Assembly (NCBI GenBank): GCA_905215645.1
Contig: CAJMQS010000024.1
Span: 1-32,582, forward strand
Direction of reading: 5' to 3'
Source: an uncultured bacterium
GTDB taxonomy: Bacteria > Bacillota > Negativicutes > Acidaminococcales > Acidaminococcaceae
DNA length: 32,582 bases
This document shows, piece after piece, positions 21,182 to 29,298 of the stretch. The notes under the pieces were generated by a model that saw only the letters and a program-made list of their open reading frames with translations, was not told the DNA's origin and did not search any database. Position 1 is the first letter of the stretch. Every line of letters starts with the position of its first letter. A program made the translations under genes and the position numbers.

Positions 21182-21210
21182 TTGCCCCCTCTTTCCAACT
21201 GTGCTATAAT
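21182..21210 (+). promoter_or_regulatory. Promoter of pheST
   Basis: TTGCCC (21182-21187), a 17-bp spacer and a perfect TATAAT (21205-21210) with an extended TGC before it. Just upstream, 21166-21192 is a G-run/C-run inverted repeat around GGCAGCTGCC that may be a weak terminator for the previous gene. Confidence 0.8.
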
Positions 21211-21216
21211 ATCTTC

Positions 21217-21444
21217 ATTCAATTCCATACCTTGCCATGAACAGGAGAGTACGCATTTCCGGAAGTCCCAGAGAGTGGGGAACAGGTGGGAGCCCCGCAC
21301 GGAAAGAGATGAGGAAGTTCACCTGGGAGCAACCGGACTGAACGGAGTAGGCCCGGCGCTGGCTGCGTTATCGGCCATACGAGTGAGAAAATAGGGTGGT
21401 ACCGCGAACCTTCGCCCCTTGTGGGGCGGAGGTTCTATTTTTTT
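21217..21444 (+). promoter_or_regulatory. Phe-specific T-box riboswitch with terminator
   Basis: Stem I begins with AACAGGAGAGTACGC (21240-21254); TTTCCG and CGGAAA pair inside it. The specifier in the 3' internal loop is GAAG-TTC-ACC, with the Phe codon TTC at 21318-21320. The conserved T-box sequence AGGGTGGTACCGCG is at 21393-21406. The terminator stem pairs 21406-21418 with 21423-21435 over 13 bp, followed by TATTTTTTT. Uncharged tRNA-Phe would stabilise the antiterminator and switch on pheST. It accounts for most of the 331-bp gap before pheS. Confidence 0.96.
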
Positions 21445-21457
21445 AGGAGGCGTGAAC

Positions 21458-22480
21458 ATGAGTGACAAACTGCAGGAACTGCGGGAGAAGATCCAGAAGG
21501 ATCTCAGCGAAGTCAAAAGTGTGGAAGATCTGAAGAACATCCGGGTCCAGTACCTAGGGAAGAAGGGGGCCCTGACCTCCATCCTCCGGAGCCTGGGGGA
21601 CGTGGCTGCGGAAGAACGGCCGAAGATCGGCAAGATGGTCAATGAAGTCCGGGCCAAGATGGAACAGCGGATCAATGACCAGATGAAACTGTTGGAAGCC
21701 CATCAACTGGAAGAAAAACTGGCCAGCGAAACCCTGGATTTCACCCTGCCGGGGCGGAAACCGGCCCTGGGCCATCTCCATCCGGTGACCCAGACCCTCC
21801 GGGACATCAAGAAAGTCTTCATGCGCATGGGATTCGAAGTAGAGGAAGGCCCAGAAATCGAAACGGACTACTTCAACTTTGAAGCCCTGAACCTGCCCAA
21901 GGATCATCCAGCCCGGGATATGCAGGACACCTTCTACATCACCGATGATCTGCTGCTCCGGACCCAGACTTCCGGGGTCCAGGCCCGCACCATGCAGAGC
22001 CGGGAACCCAACACCCCCATCCGGATGATCTGCCCGGGCACCGTGTACCGGAATGACTACGATGCCACCCATTCCCCCATGTTCCATCAGGTGGAAGGGC
22101 TTGTGGTGGATAAGGACATTTCCCTGGCGGACTTGAAAGGGACCCTGGAACTGTTCTGCAAGGAGATGTTCGGGGACAGCGTAAAGATCCGGCTGCGGCC
22201 CAGCTTCTTCCCCTTTACGGAACCTTCCTGTGAAGTGGACATCAGCTGCGTCATGTGCGGAGGCAAGGGCTGCCGGGTGTGCAAGAATTCCGGCTGGCTG
22301 GAGATCCTGGGAGCTGGGATGGTGCATCCCAACGTGCTGCGGATGAGCGGCTATGACCCGGATAAGATGAAGGGCTTTGCCTTCGGGATGGGCGTGGAAC
22401 GGATCGCTATGCTGCGCTATGGCATCGACGATCTCCGTCTGTTCTTTGAAAATGATCTGCGGTTCATCCGTCAATTCTAA
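21458..22480 (+). CDS. Phenylalanyl-tRNA synthetase alpha subunit
   Basis: 340 residues, the catalytic subunit of the alpha2-beta2 enzyme. An N-terminal coiled coil (about 1-85) that binds tRNA-Phe precedes the class II core: GRKPALGHLHPVTQ near residue 98, FEVEEGPEIETDYFNFEALN (motif 2 region) near 128, FHQVEGLVVDKD near 208 and GMGVERIAMLRYGIDDLRLF (motif 3) near 308. Cysteines in CVMCGGKGCRVCKNSGWLEI resemble a metal-knuckle insert seen in many PheS. AGGAGG precedes the ATG; the start 39 bases upstream would fall inside the terminator. pheT follows after 14 bp. Confidence 0.97.
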   Translation: MSDKLQELREKIQKDLSEVKSVEDLKNIRVQYLGKKGALTSILRSLGDVAAEERPKIGKMVNEVRAKMEQRINDQMKLLEAHQLEEKLASETLDFTLPGRKPALGHLHPVTQTLRDIKKVFMRMGFEVEEGPEIETDYFNFEALNLPKDHPARDMQDTFYITDDLLLRTQTSGVQARTMQSREPNTPIRMICPGTVYRNDYDATHSPMFHQVEGLVVDKDISLADLKGTLELFCKEMFGDSVKIRLRPSFFPFTEPSCEVDISCVMCGGKGCRVCKNSGWLEILGAGMVHPNVLRMSGYDPDKMKGFAFGMGVERIAMLRYGIDDLRLFFENDLRFIRQF

Positions 22481-22494
22481 GGGGGCAAAGAGAT

Positions 22495-24933
22495 ATGTTA
22501 GCTTCGATCAACTGGTTAAAACAATATGTGGATATTCCCGTTACGCCGGAAGTGCTGGCGGATAAACTGACCCGGGTGGGTTTGGAAGTGGAACAGGTGA
22601 TCCATCTGGGTGAAGGCCTGGAAGGAGTCATCACCGGGAAGGTGGCCCAGATTGAACGGCATCCCGATTCCGACCATCTGTGGGTCTGCCAGATGGACCT
22701 GGGACAGCAGGAATTGGTCCAGATCCTCACTGGCGCCCAGAACGTACACCAGGGAGATATGGTGCCGGTGGCCGTGGTGGGGTCCCATCTTCCCAACGGC
22801 ATGACCCTGAAAGCCGCCAAGATGCGGGGAATGGATTCCAACGGCATGCTGTGCAGCGCCGGGGAACTGGGCATCGATGCCAAACTGCTGCTGCCGGAAC
22901 AGCGGGACGGGATCTTCATCCTGCCGGCCAATACTCCCATCGGGGTGGATGTGAAGAAGCTCCTGGGCCTGGATGATGTGGTGCTGGATATCGACCTGAC
23001 TGCCAACCGCAGCGACTGCTTCAACATGCTGGGCCTGGCCCGGGAAACGGCGGCGGTGCTGGGCCAGAACCTGCGCCTTCCCAAACTGGCCACCCGGGAT
23101 GAAGCAGCCGGCAAGGCAGCGGACTATGCCAAGGTGGAAATCGGCTGTCCGGACCTGTGCAGCCGGTTTGCCATGCGCCTGGTGAAGGACATCCAGGTGA
23201 CGGAATCCCCTGAATGGATGCAAAAACTCCTCCGGGCCGTGAACATCCGCCCCATCAACAATGTGGTGGATGTGACCAACTATGTGATGATGGAACTGGG
23301 CCAGCCCATGCATGCCTACGACTATGACACGGTGAAGGATCACACCTGGATCGTCCGCCGGGCGGAAGAAGGAGAGACCCTGGTGACCTTGGACGGCCAG
23401 AAACGGGACCTGACCCCCAATATGATCGTCATTGCCGATCCGGAAAAGGCCATCGGCCTGGCCGGGGTCATGGGAGGCCTGGCTACGGAAGTTACCGGCA
23501 AGACCGTGAACGTGATGCTGGAATCCGCCACCTTCTACGGACCCAGCATCCGGCATACCTCCAAAGATCTGGGTCTGCGCAGTGAGGCTTCCCAGCGGTT
23601 CGAACGGGGCGTGGATACCATCCGGGACCACGATGCCCTGGACCGGGCCGTCCATCTGCTAGAAGAGATGGGGGCCTGCAAGGCGGTAGCCGGTGTGGTG
23701 GAAGACTACCCGGTGCCCCAGGAACCGGTCCGGATCAAAGCCGTGCCGGAAGCGCTCCGCCGCCGGATCGGCACGGAAGAAATTACGGATGACCAGATGC
23801 GGACCATCCTGGAAGGACTCCGGTTTGAAGTGGAACCCCAAGCCGACGGCAGCTGGCTGGTGACGGTCCCCACTTGGCGGAATGACTGTACCTGTGATGC
23901 GGACCTCTCGGAAGAAGTGGCCCGGATGTACGGTTACGACAAGATCCCGTCCACCCTGCCCCAATTGGATATGGCCCGGGGCGGGCAGGCTCCCATTGAA
24001 GATGTGAAGGATAAGATCCGGAATTACCTGGCCGATGCAGGACTGGACGAAGTGATGACCTACACCTTCATCAACGCCGGAGATTTCGACAAGCTGGGTC
24101 TTCCGGCAGAAGACAGCCGCCGGAAAGCCATCCAGATCGTTAACCCCATCAGCGACGACTTCCGGACCATGCGCACCACTCTGGTGCCCAGCCTGCTGAA
24201 CACCGCTTCCTATAACTTGGCCCGGCAGAACGACCGGGTGGCCCTGTTCGAAGTGGGCCGCGTGTTCCTGCCAAAAGCCCTGCCTCTCACGGAACAGCCG
24301 GCGGAAAAGACCCGTCTCTGCCTGGTATTGGCCGGGAAACGGAATGAACTGAACTGGACCGAAAGCAAGGATGCAGTGGATTTCTTCGATTTGAAGGGGG
24401 ATCTGGAAGGGGTGCTGGAAGTGCTCCAGGCTTCTGGCGTCACCTATGCCAAACCGGAAGAAAAATTCCTCCATCCCGGCAAGAGCTGCACCGTGCTCCA
24501 CAACGGGAAGGCCGTAGGCTTCATGGGGGCTCTCCATCCGGAAGTCCAGGAACGGTTCGGCCTCAGTGCGGAAACCTATGTGCTGGAGATGGACCTGAGC
24601 AGCTTCGTGGAAGACGCGGAACGGATTCCCCAGTTCACCCATATTCCCCAGTTCCCCAGCACCAGCCGAGATATCGCCGTGGTGGTGCCTAAGGCCGTGA
24701 GTGCCGTGGATCTGATGGCGGAGATCCGCAACCAGGCCGGTCCTCTCCTGAAAGATGTACGTCTGTTCGATGTGTACAGCGGCAGACAGGTGAAGAGCGG
24801 CTGCAAGAGCGTGGCTTTCAGCCTGACTTTCCAGGATCTGGAACGGACCTTGAAAGATAAGGAAATCAACGACATCATCAACCAGGTGGTGAAGAAAGTA
24901 CAGGAACGCTTCGAAGGAGCGCTGCGGGAGTAA
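22495..24933 (+). CDS. Phenylalanyl-tRNA synthetase beta subunit
   Basis: 812 residues, normal for bacterial PheT. Order: an N-terminal EMAP-like tRNA-binding domain (about 40-150, with HPDSDHLWVCQMDLG and MDSNGMLCSAGELGI), the B3/B4 editing region (about 205-380, with NNVVDVTNYVMMELGQPMHAYD and DLGLRSEASQRFERG), the B5 domain (about 405-475), the catalytic-like core (about 490-690) and a C-terminal anticodon-binding FDX-ACB domain (about 718-812). It is cotranscribed with pheS under the T-box. A strong terminator follows the stop. Confidence 0.97.
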   Translation: MLASINWLKQYVDIPVTPEVLADKLTRVGLEVEQVIHLGEGLEGVITGKVAQIERHPDSDHLWVCQMDLGQQELVQILTGAQNVHQGDMVPVAVVGSHLPNGMTLKAAKMRGMDSNGMLCSAGELGIDAKLLLPEQRDGIFILPANTPIGVDVKKLLGLDDVVLDIDLTANRSDCFNMLGLARETAAVLGQNLRLPKLATRDEAAGKAADYAKVEIGCPDLCSRFAMRLVKDIQVTESPEWMQKLLRAVNIRPINNVVDVTNYVMMELGQPMHAYDYDTVKDHTWIVRRAEEGETLVTLDGQKRDLTPNMIVIADPEKAIGLAGVMGGLATEVTGKTVNVMLESATFYGPSIRHTSKDLGLRSEASQRFERGVDTIRDHDALDRAVHLLEEMGACKAVAGVVEDYPVPQEPVRIKAVPEALRRRIGTEEITDDQMRTILEGLRFEVEPQADGSWLVTVPTWRNDCTCDADLSEEVARMYGYDKIPSTLPQLDMARGGQAPIEDVKDKIRNYLADAGLDEVMTYTFINAGDFDKLGLPAEDSRRKAIQIVNPISDDFRTMRTTLVPSLLNTASYNLARQNDRVALFEVGRVFLPKALPLTEQPAEKTRLCLVLAGKRNELNWTESKDAVDFFDLKGDLEGVLEVLQASGVTYAKPEEKFLHPGKSCTVLHNGKAVGFMGALHPEVQERFGLSAETYVLEMDLSSFVEDAERIPQFTHIPQFPSTSRDIAVVVPKAVSAVDLMAEIRNQAGPLLKDVRLFDVYSGRQVKSGCKSVAFSLTFQDLERTLKDKEINDIINQVVKKVQERFEGALRE

Positions 24934-24941
24934 AGGAAGAG

Positions 24942-24978
24942 AGAGATGCTGTACAGAACGTGCAGCATCTCTTTTTTT
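24942..24978 (+). terminator. Terminator of pheST
   Basis: AGAGATGCTG (24942-24951) pairs with CAGCATCTCT (24963-24972), followed by seven T. Confidence 0.93.
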
Positions 24979-25013
24979 GTAAATTTAATTTTCCGAAAAC
25001 AGACAAACTGTGG

Positions 25014-25036
25014 TACAATGGGTTACAAATATTGTA
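25014..25036 (+). promoter_or_regulatory. pncB promoter with an overlapping palindrome
   Basis: TGGTACAAT supplies an extended -10 (TACAAT, 25014-25019) with only a weak -35. TACAAT is mirrored by ATTGTA at 25031-25036, and a second TACAA (25024-25028) makes a TACAA-ATA-TTGTA palindrome. This overlaps the start point, so a repressor of NAD salvage could bind here. Which regulator is unknown. Confidence 0.5.
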
Positions 25037-25056
25037 TCTGGAAAGGCGGAGAATCC

Positions 25057-26517
25057 ATGAAACAATTTGACGCAAGGAATCTGTCCATGATGTTCGACTT
25101 GTACGAAATGACCATGGCCAATGGATATTTTGAAGATAAAGAACGGGACCGGGACGATTACGTATCTTTCGATGTGTTTTACCGGAACAATCCGGATGCC
25201 GGCGGTTTCGCCATTTTCGCTGGGCTGGAGCAGGTCTTGGATTATCTGGAGAACCTGCATTTTTCCACAGAAGACATCGCTTATCTCCGGAGTCTCCACG
25301 TATTCAGCGAACCCTTCCTCCAGTGGCTGGAAACCTACCAGTTCCGGGGCAGCGTCTATGCCATGCCGGAAGGGAGCATCATCTATCCCGATGAACCCCT
25401 GCTGACAGTCTATGCTCCTCTTATCGATGCCCAGCTGGTGGAAACGGCTATCCTCTGTGAGATCAATCACCAGTCCTTGATCGCCACCAAAGCCCAGCGG
25501 ATCGTCAAGGCAGCCCAGGGGCGGGGTGTCTCTGATTTCGGAGCCCGCCGGGCCCACAACATGGATGCTGCCGTTTATGGTGCTCGGGCTGCTTACATCG
25601 GCGGAGCCAACAGTACAGCAACGGTCTTGGCCGGGCAGATGTTCAACATTCCGGTCAGCGGGACCATGGCCCACAGCTGGGTCATGTATTACGATGACGA
25701 ATACACTGCTTTCAAACGGTTTGCAGAAATCTATCCCGACAACGCCATCCTATTGGTAGATACCTATGATGTGCTGGATTCCGGAGTCCCCAATGCCATC
25801 CGGGTGGCCAAGGAAGTCCTGGAACCCATGGGCAAACGGCTGAAGGGGATCCGGATCGATTCCGGAGATCTGGCCTATCTGTCCAAGAAAGCCCGGAAGA
25901 TGCTGGATGCGGCTGGGCTCACCGATGCCATCATCGTCATGAGCAACTCCCTGGATGAATATACCATCAGTTCCATCCTGGAACAGGGGGGCTGTGTGGA
26001 TTCTTTCGGGGTAGGGGAACGGCTGATCACCGCCAAAAGCGATCCGGTGTTCGGAGCGGTGTATAAACTGGTAGCTGTCCACAAGGACAAGGCCATCATC
26101 CCCAAAATCAAGATTTCCGAGACCTTTGAAAAGATCACCAATCCGGGCCGGAAACGGGCTTGGAGAGTATATGACAAAACCGGCCATGCCATTGCGGATC
26201 TCCTGACCCTCTTGGATGAAGATCCTCGGGAAGTGAAGGAATTCCCCTTTGTGGATACCCAGCGGCCCTGGAAGAAGATGACTTTCCGGGACTGCACCTT
26301 CCGGGAACTCCAGGAACTGGTGTTGGAAAAAGGGAAACGGACCCATCCTTCTCCATCTCTGGAAGAAATCCGCCATTATGTACGGCAGCAGCTGGATCAT
26401 GAAATCTGGCCGGAAGAACAGCGGTTCAGCAATCCCCATACCCATTTCTTGGATATGAGTCCCAAATACTATGCCATGAAGATGCGGCTGCTGGAAGATG
26501 CCAAAAAAGGGAAATAG
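25057..26517 (+). CDS. Nicotinate phosphoribosyltransferase
   Basis: 486 residues. It converts nicotinate and PRPP to nicotinate mononucleotide, the Preiss-Handler entry to NAD. Motifs: MTMANGYF with the preceding LYEM near residue 20, DFGARRAHNMDAA near 160 with the phosphorylated-His region ending in MAHSWVMYYDDE near 205, GIRIDSGDLAYLSKKAR near 265, and MSNSLDEYTI near 295. The start at 25057 fits GGCGGAG upstream and the family N-terminus; the in-frame frame upstream crosses the promoter. A nitroreductase gene follows after 11 bp and is probably cotranscribed. Confidence 0.95.
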   Translation: MKQFDARNLSMMFDLYEMTMANGYFEDKERDRDDYVSFDVFYRNNPDAGGFAIFAGLEQVLDYLENLHFSTEDIAYLRSLHVFSEPFLQWLETYQFRGSVYAMPEGSIIYPDEPLLTVYAPLIDAQLVETAILCEINHQSLIATKAQRIVKAAQGRGVSDFGARRAHNMDAAVYGARAAYIGGANSTATVLAGQMFNIPVSGTMAHSWVMYYDDEYTAFKRFAEIYPDNAILLVDTYDVLDSGVPNAIRVAKEVLEPMGKRLKGIRIDSGDLAYLSKKARKMLDAAGLTDAIIVMSNSLDEYTISSILEQGGCVDSFGVGERLITAKSDPVFGAVYKLVAVHKDKAIIPKIKISETFEKITNPGRKRAWRVYDKTGHAIADLLTLLDEDPREVKEFPFVDTQRPWKKMTFRDCTFRELQELVLEKGKRTHPSPSLEEIRHYVRQQLDHEIWPEEQRFSNPHTHFLDMSPKYYAMKMRLLEDAKKGK

Positions 26518-26528
26518 GAGGGAGCCGG

Positions 26529-27068
26529 ATGACATTCTTTGACCTATTGGCAAAACGGCGGAGCGTCCGCCATTATACGGATGAACCGGTGAGCCGGGCG
26601 GATCTGGAGAAGATCACTGCAGCCGGACTGATGACTCCCAGCAGCAAGGATCTCCATAGTACGGAACTCTTGGTAGTGGAAGATCCAGAAACCATCCAGG
26701 CCCTTGCCCGCTGCAAACCCCATTTCGCCGGGATGCTGAAAGAAGCCCGGGCTGCCGTGGTGGTCATGGGCCAGCTGGCTTCCCATGCCTGGGTGGAAGA
26801 CGCATCTCTGGCTCTTTTCGCCATGATGCTCCAGGCAGAAGAACTGGGGCTGGGCAGCTGTTGGGTCCAGGTACGTCATATGGTTTCAGAAACCCTTGGC
26901 AAAGATGGTCAGCCGCTGACCTCCCATCAATATCTCCAGCAGCTCCTGGACCTTCCGGAAGGGGTGGAAGTAGAAGCCATCCTGGCCCTAGGCCATCCGG
27001 CCAGGGAACTGCGGCCTAGGACATTGAAAGAAGCCCGTCCGGAACGGATCCACTGGGGAAAATATTGA
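26529..27068 (+). CDS. Nitroreductase-family FMN oxidoreductase
   Basis: 179 residues. A small member of the flavin nitroreductase fold that uses NAD(P)H. Motifs: the FMN-phosphate binding KRRSVRHYTDEPVSRADLEKI at residues 9-29, PSSKDLHST (normally PSA.N.QP), and the C-terminal pair LGLGSCWVQVRHM and AILALGHPARE. The physiological electron acceptor cannot be read from the sequence. AGGAGGGAG precedes the ATG and the gene is coupled to pncB. A link to NAD metabolism is only suggested by that neighbourhood. Confidence 0.9.
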   Translation: MTFFDLLAKRRSVRHYTDEPVSRADLEKITAAGLMTPSSKDLHSTELLVVEDPETIQALARCKPHFAGMLKEARAAVVVMGQLASHAWVEDASLALFAMMLQAEELGLGSCWVQVRHMVSETLGKDGQPLTSHQYLQQLLDLPEGVEVEAILALGHPARELRPRTLKEARPERIHWGKY

Positions 27069-27076
27069 GAATAAGG

Positions 27077-27118
27077 CCAGCCGGAAGCAAATTGCTTTTC
27101 CGGCTGGGTCCTTTTTTC
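27077..27118 (+). terminator. Terminator of the pncB-nitroreductase unit
   Basis: CCAGCCGGAA (27077-27086) pairs with TTCCGGCTGG (27098-27107), followed by CCTTTTTT. Confidence 0.92.
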
Positions 27119-27139
27119 TCTCTTTTTGGAAAAAGAGAG

Positions 27140-27145
27140 TATAAT
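27140..27145 (+). promoter_or_regulatory. -10 element of the GntR regulator gene
   Basis: TATAAT at 27140-27145; the -35 region is weak. It lies inside the longer open frame, which supports translation starting at 27180. Confidence 0.55.
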
Positions 27146-27179
27146 GAAAAGAGACGCAGGGAAGGAAGAGGGTGTCTGG

Positions 27180-27809
27180 ATGAAGAAAAAATACCTTAAG
27201 GATATAGTATATGATGCCATCATGGAAGACATCTATGCAGGCGTCCATAAGCCCGGGGACATCCTGAACGAGGGGACCCTGGTGGCGAAATACCAGTGCA
27301 GCAAATCCCCGGTGCGGGAAGCCCTGATCGCCCTGTGTGAGAACCATGTGCTCCGGAACATCCCCCGGTATGGCTACGAAGTGACCCGGCTCACCATGGA
27401 CGATATCCGGGAGATGCTGGAATTCCGCTATTGCCTGGAAGGCGGGGCCCTCTTGAATCGGGGAAATCGGATCACCGATCATCAGATCGACGAATTGGAA
27501 AAACTGAACCAGGAGTGCCTGCGGGATGATGTGACGCCCCGGGAACACTGGATGGCCAATCTGGCTTTCCATGTGGCCCTGATCCATGCCTGCGGCAACG
27601 ACTATATCGATCAGCAGGTAAAGAACTGTATGGGACGGCTGACCCGTGCCTATGCCCAGTTCCGGTGGGGCGTGGACAAACAGGATCTCCATATGTCCTG
27701 CGACTGCCGGCACCACAAGGCCATCTTGGAGGCTCTGCGGGAAAAGAACAGTGCCAAAGCGGTGAAACTGCTGAAACAAGATCTGGGAGATTTTACTTTG
27801 TTGAAGTGA
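27180..27809 (+). CDS. GntR-family transcriptional regulator (FCD/FadR type)
   Basis: 209 residues. An N-terminal winged helix (about 1-72) with the GntR pattern: YDAIMEDIYAGVHKPGDILNE, then the recognition helix region KSPVREALIALCENHVL and the wing YGYEVTRLT. The C-terminal all-helical FCD domain (about 78-205) binds a small ligand, often a carboxylate; His and Asp residues in FHVALIHACGND and CRHHKAILEAL fit the metal/ligand site. The start is chosen because the -10 lies upstream within the longer frame; GGAAGAGG serves as ribosome site. It sits just before the cyuA operon in the same direction, and the palindrome in that promoter is its likely operator, making it a local regulator. Confidence 0.9.
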   Translation: MKKKYLKDIVYDAIMEDIYAGVHKPGDILNEGTLVAKYQCSKSPVREALIALCENHVLRNIPRYGYEVTRLTMDDIREMLEFRYCLEGGALLNRGNRITDHQIDELEKLNQECLRDDVTPREHWMANLAFHVALIHACGNDYIDQQVKNCMGRLTRAYAQFRWGVDKQDLHMSCDCRHHKAILEALREKNSAKAVKLLKQDLGDFTLLK

Positions 27810-27811
27810 AC

Positions 27812-27848
27812 AAGGGGTTGTTGCACCCATCGTGTAACAGCCCCTTTT
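27812..27848 (+). terminator. TGTT/AACA hairpin terminator after the GntR gene
   Basis: AAGGGG, TGTT and CAC pair with GTG, AACA and CCCCTT through two wobble pairs, followed by TTTT. It belongs to the same hairpin family as those bounding the type A repeats. Confidence 0.7.
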
Positions 27849-27883
27849 AATTGCTGGTAATACACTATGCATTCAGAAAATTC

Positions 27884-27912
27884 TTGCATACTAATCATAT
27901 TAGTGATATATT
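27884..27912 (+). promoter_or_regulatory. cyuA-operon promoter containing a GntR-like operator
   Basis: TTGCAT (27884-27889), 17 bp, TATATT (27907-27912). The spacer contains ACTAAT-CAT-ATTAGT (27890-27904), a perfect 6-bp inverted repeat. A repressor here would block RNA polymerase directly. The upstream GntR regulator is the natural candidate. Confidence 0.7.
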
Positions 27913-27962
27913 ATAAACAAGGATAATAATCCGAAATCTCTTGGAGAAAAGGGGTAAGCAAG

Positions 27963-29267
27963 ATGGCACTGTCTGCTGCAATCATGGATAACTATTCGCA
28001 AATCTTACAGGAGGAACTGATCCCTGCAATGGGCTGTACAGAACCCATTGCCATCGCCTATGCCGCTGCCAAGGCAAAAAGCTACCTGCCGGAAGAGGTG
28101 GTCCGTTACGAGGTGGACTGCTCCGGGAATATGATCAAGAACGTGAAAGGCGTCACCGTCCCTAATTCCAACGGCCAGAAAGGGATTCCAGCGGCGGCGG
28201 CACTGGGAATCTGCGGCGGGGATCCGTCCAAGGTCCTGGAAGTCATTGCCGGCGTCACCGATGCCCAGCGGGAAGCCTGCCGGGAATTGGTGGCCCGGAA
28301 TGTGTGCGATGTGGAACTGGTGGAAGGGGTCCCGGGGCTGTACATCGATGTAAAGCTTTGGGGTGAGAACCACAGTTCAGAAGTGATCCTTTCCGGGAAC
28401 CATACCAATGTGTACAAAATCGTCCAGGACGGCAACGTCCTCTATGACCAGAGCCTGGAAGCCAAGGAAGGGAAGCATCCGGGCGCTGACCGGAGCCTCA
28501 TGTCCCTAGAAGGGATCCTGGAATATGCTTCCACGGTAGATCTGGAAAAAGTGCGGGATGTATTGGAAACAGAAATCAAAGATAATGCGGCTATCAGCCA
28601 GGAAGGGCTGGATCATCCTTGGGGGACCCAAGTAGGCCGGACCATTCGGGAGACCATCGGGGACAGCGTCATGGCCCGGGCTGAAGCAGCCGCTGCCGCT
28701 GGGAGCGATGCCCGGATGAGCGGATGCCCCAAACCGGTGGTCATCAATGCCGGGAGCGGCAACCAGGGAATCACCGTGACCATGCCCATCTTGGTCTATG
28801 CCAAAGAATGGGGTCTCTCCCATGATGAGACACTCCGGGCACTGATCGTCGGGGATCTGATCTCTGTCTACATCAAGCATTATATCGGGCCTCTTTCCGC
28901 TTTTTGCGGTTCTGTCAATGCTGCCTGCGGGGCAGGGGCAGCCATCACCTGGATGGCCACCCGGGATTACCAGCATGTGGCAGATACCATCACCAACACC
29001 CTGTGCAATGTGGGCGGGATGGTCTGCGATGGTGCCAAACCCAGCTGTGCCGCCAAAATCGCCGCTGCCGTCCATGCAGCTCTCATGGGCCATTATATGA
29101 GCATGCACGGCCAGGTGTTCAAGGAAGGCGAAGGTCTGGTAGGCAAAAATATCGAAGAGACCATCAAAAATATCGGGTATCTGGGAAAGGTAGGGATGAA
29201 ACAGACGGATATCGAAATCTTGAAGACCATGATCGGTAAAGTCGATGTAGATGCTGCACTGCAGTAA
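27963..29267 (+). CDS. L-cysteine desulfidase CyuA (UPF0597 / serine-dehydratase-alpha-like)
   Basis: 434 residues. The family breaks L-cysteine into pyruvate, ammonia and sulfide without PLP, using a 4Fe-4S cluster. The signature EELIPAMGCTEPIAIAYAAAKA is at 17-38 with Cys25. Further cysteines at 315 (SAFCGS), 355 (GMVCDG) and 362 (KPSCA) have the 40- and 7-residue spacing that I recall for the cluster ligands of the archaeal desulfidase. The fold is related to iron-sulfur serine dehydratase, so serine cannot be excluded as substrate. It is first in an operon with a transporter and an amidohydrolase. Ribosome site: AAGGGGT. Confidence 0.85.
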   Translation: MALSAAIMDNYSQILQEELIPAMGCTEPIAIAYAAAKAKSYLPEEVVRYEVDCSGNMIKNVKGVTVPNSNGQKGIPAAAALGICGGDPSKVLEVIAGVTDAQREACRELVARNVCDVELVEGVPGLYIDVKLWGENHSSEVILSGNHTNVYKIVQDGNVLYDQSLEAKEGKHPGADRSLMSLEGILEYASTVDLEKVRDVLETEIKDNAAISQEGLDHPWGTQVGRTIRETIGDSVMARAEAAAAAGSDARMSGCPKPVVINAGSGNQGITVTMPILVYAKEWGLSHDETLRALIVGDLISVYIKHYIGPLSAFCGSVNAACGAGAAITWMATRDYQHVADTITNTLCNVGGMVCDGAKPSCAAKIAAAVHAALMGHYMSMHGQVFKEGEGLVGKNIEETIKNIGYLGKVGMKQTDIEILKTMIGKVDVDAALQ

Positions 29268-29298
29268 CCTGTCCAATGCGTAACAGGAGATGAAAAAA

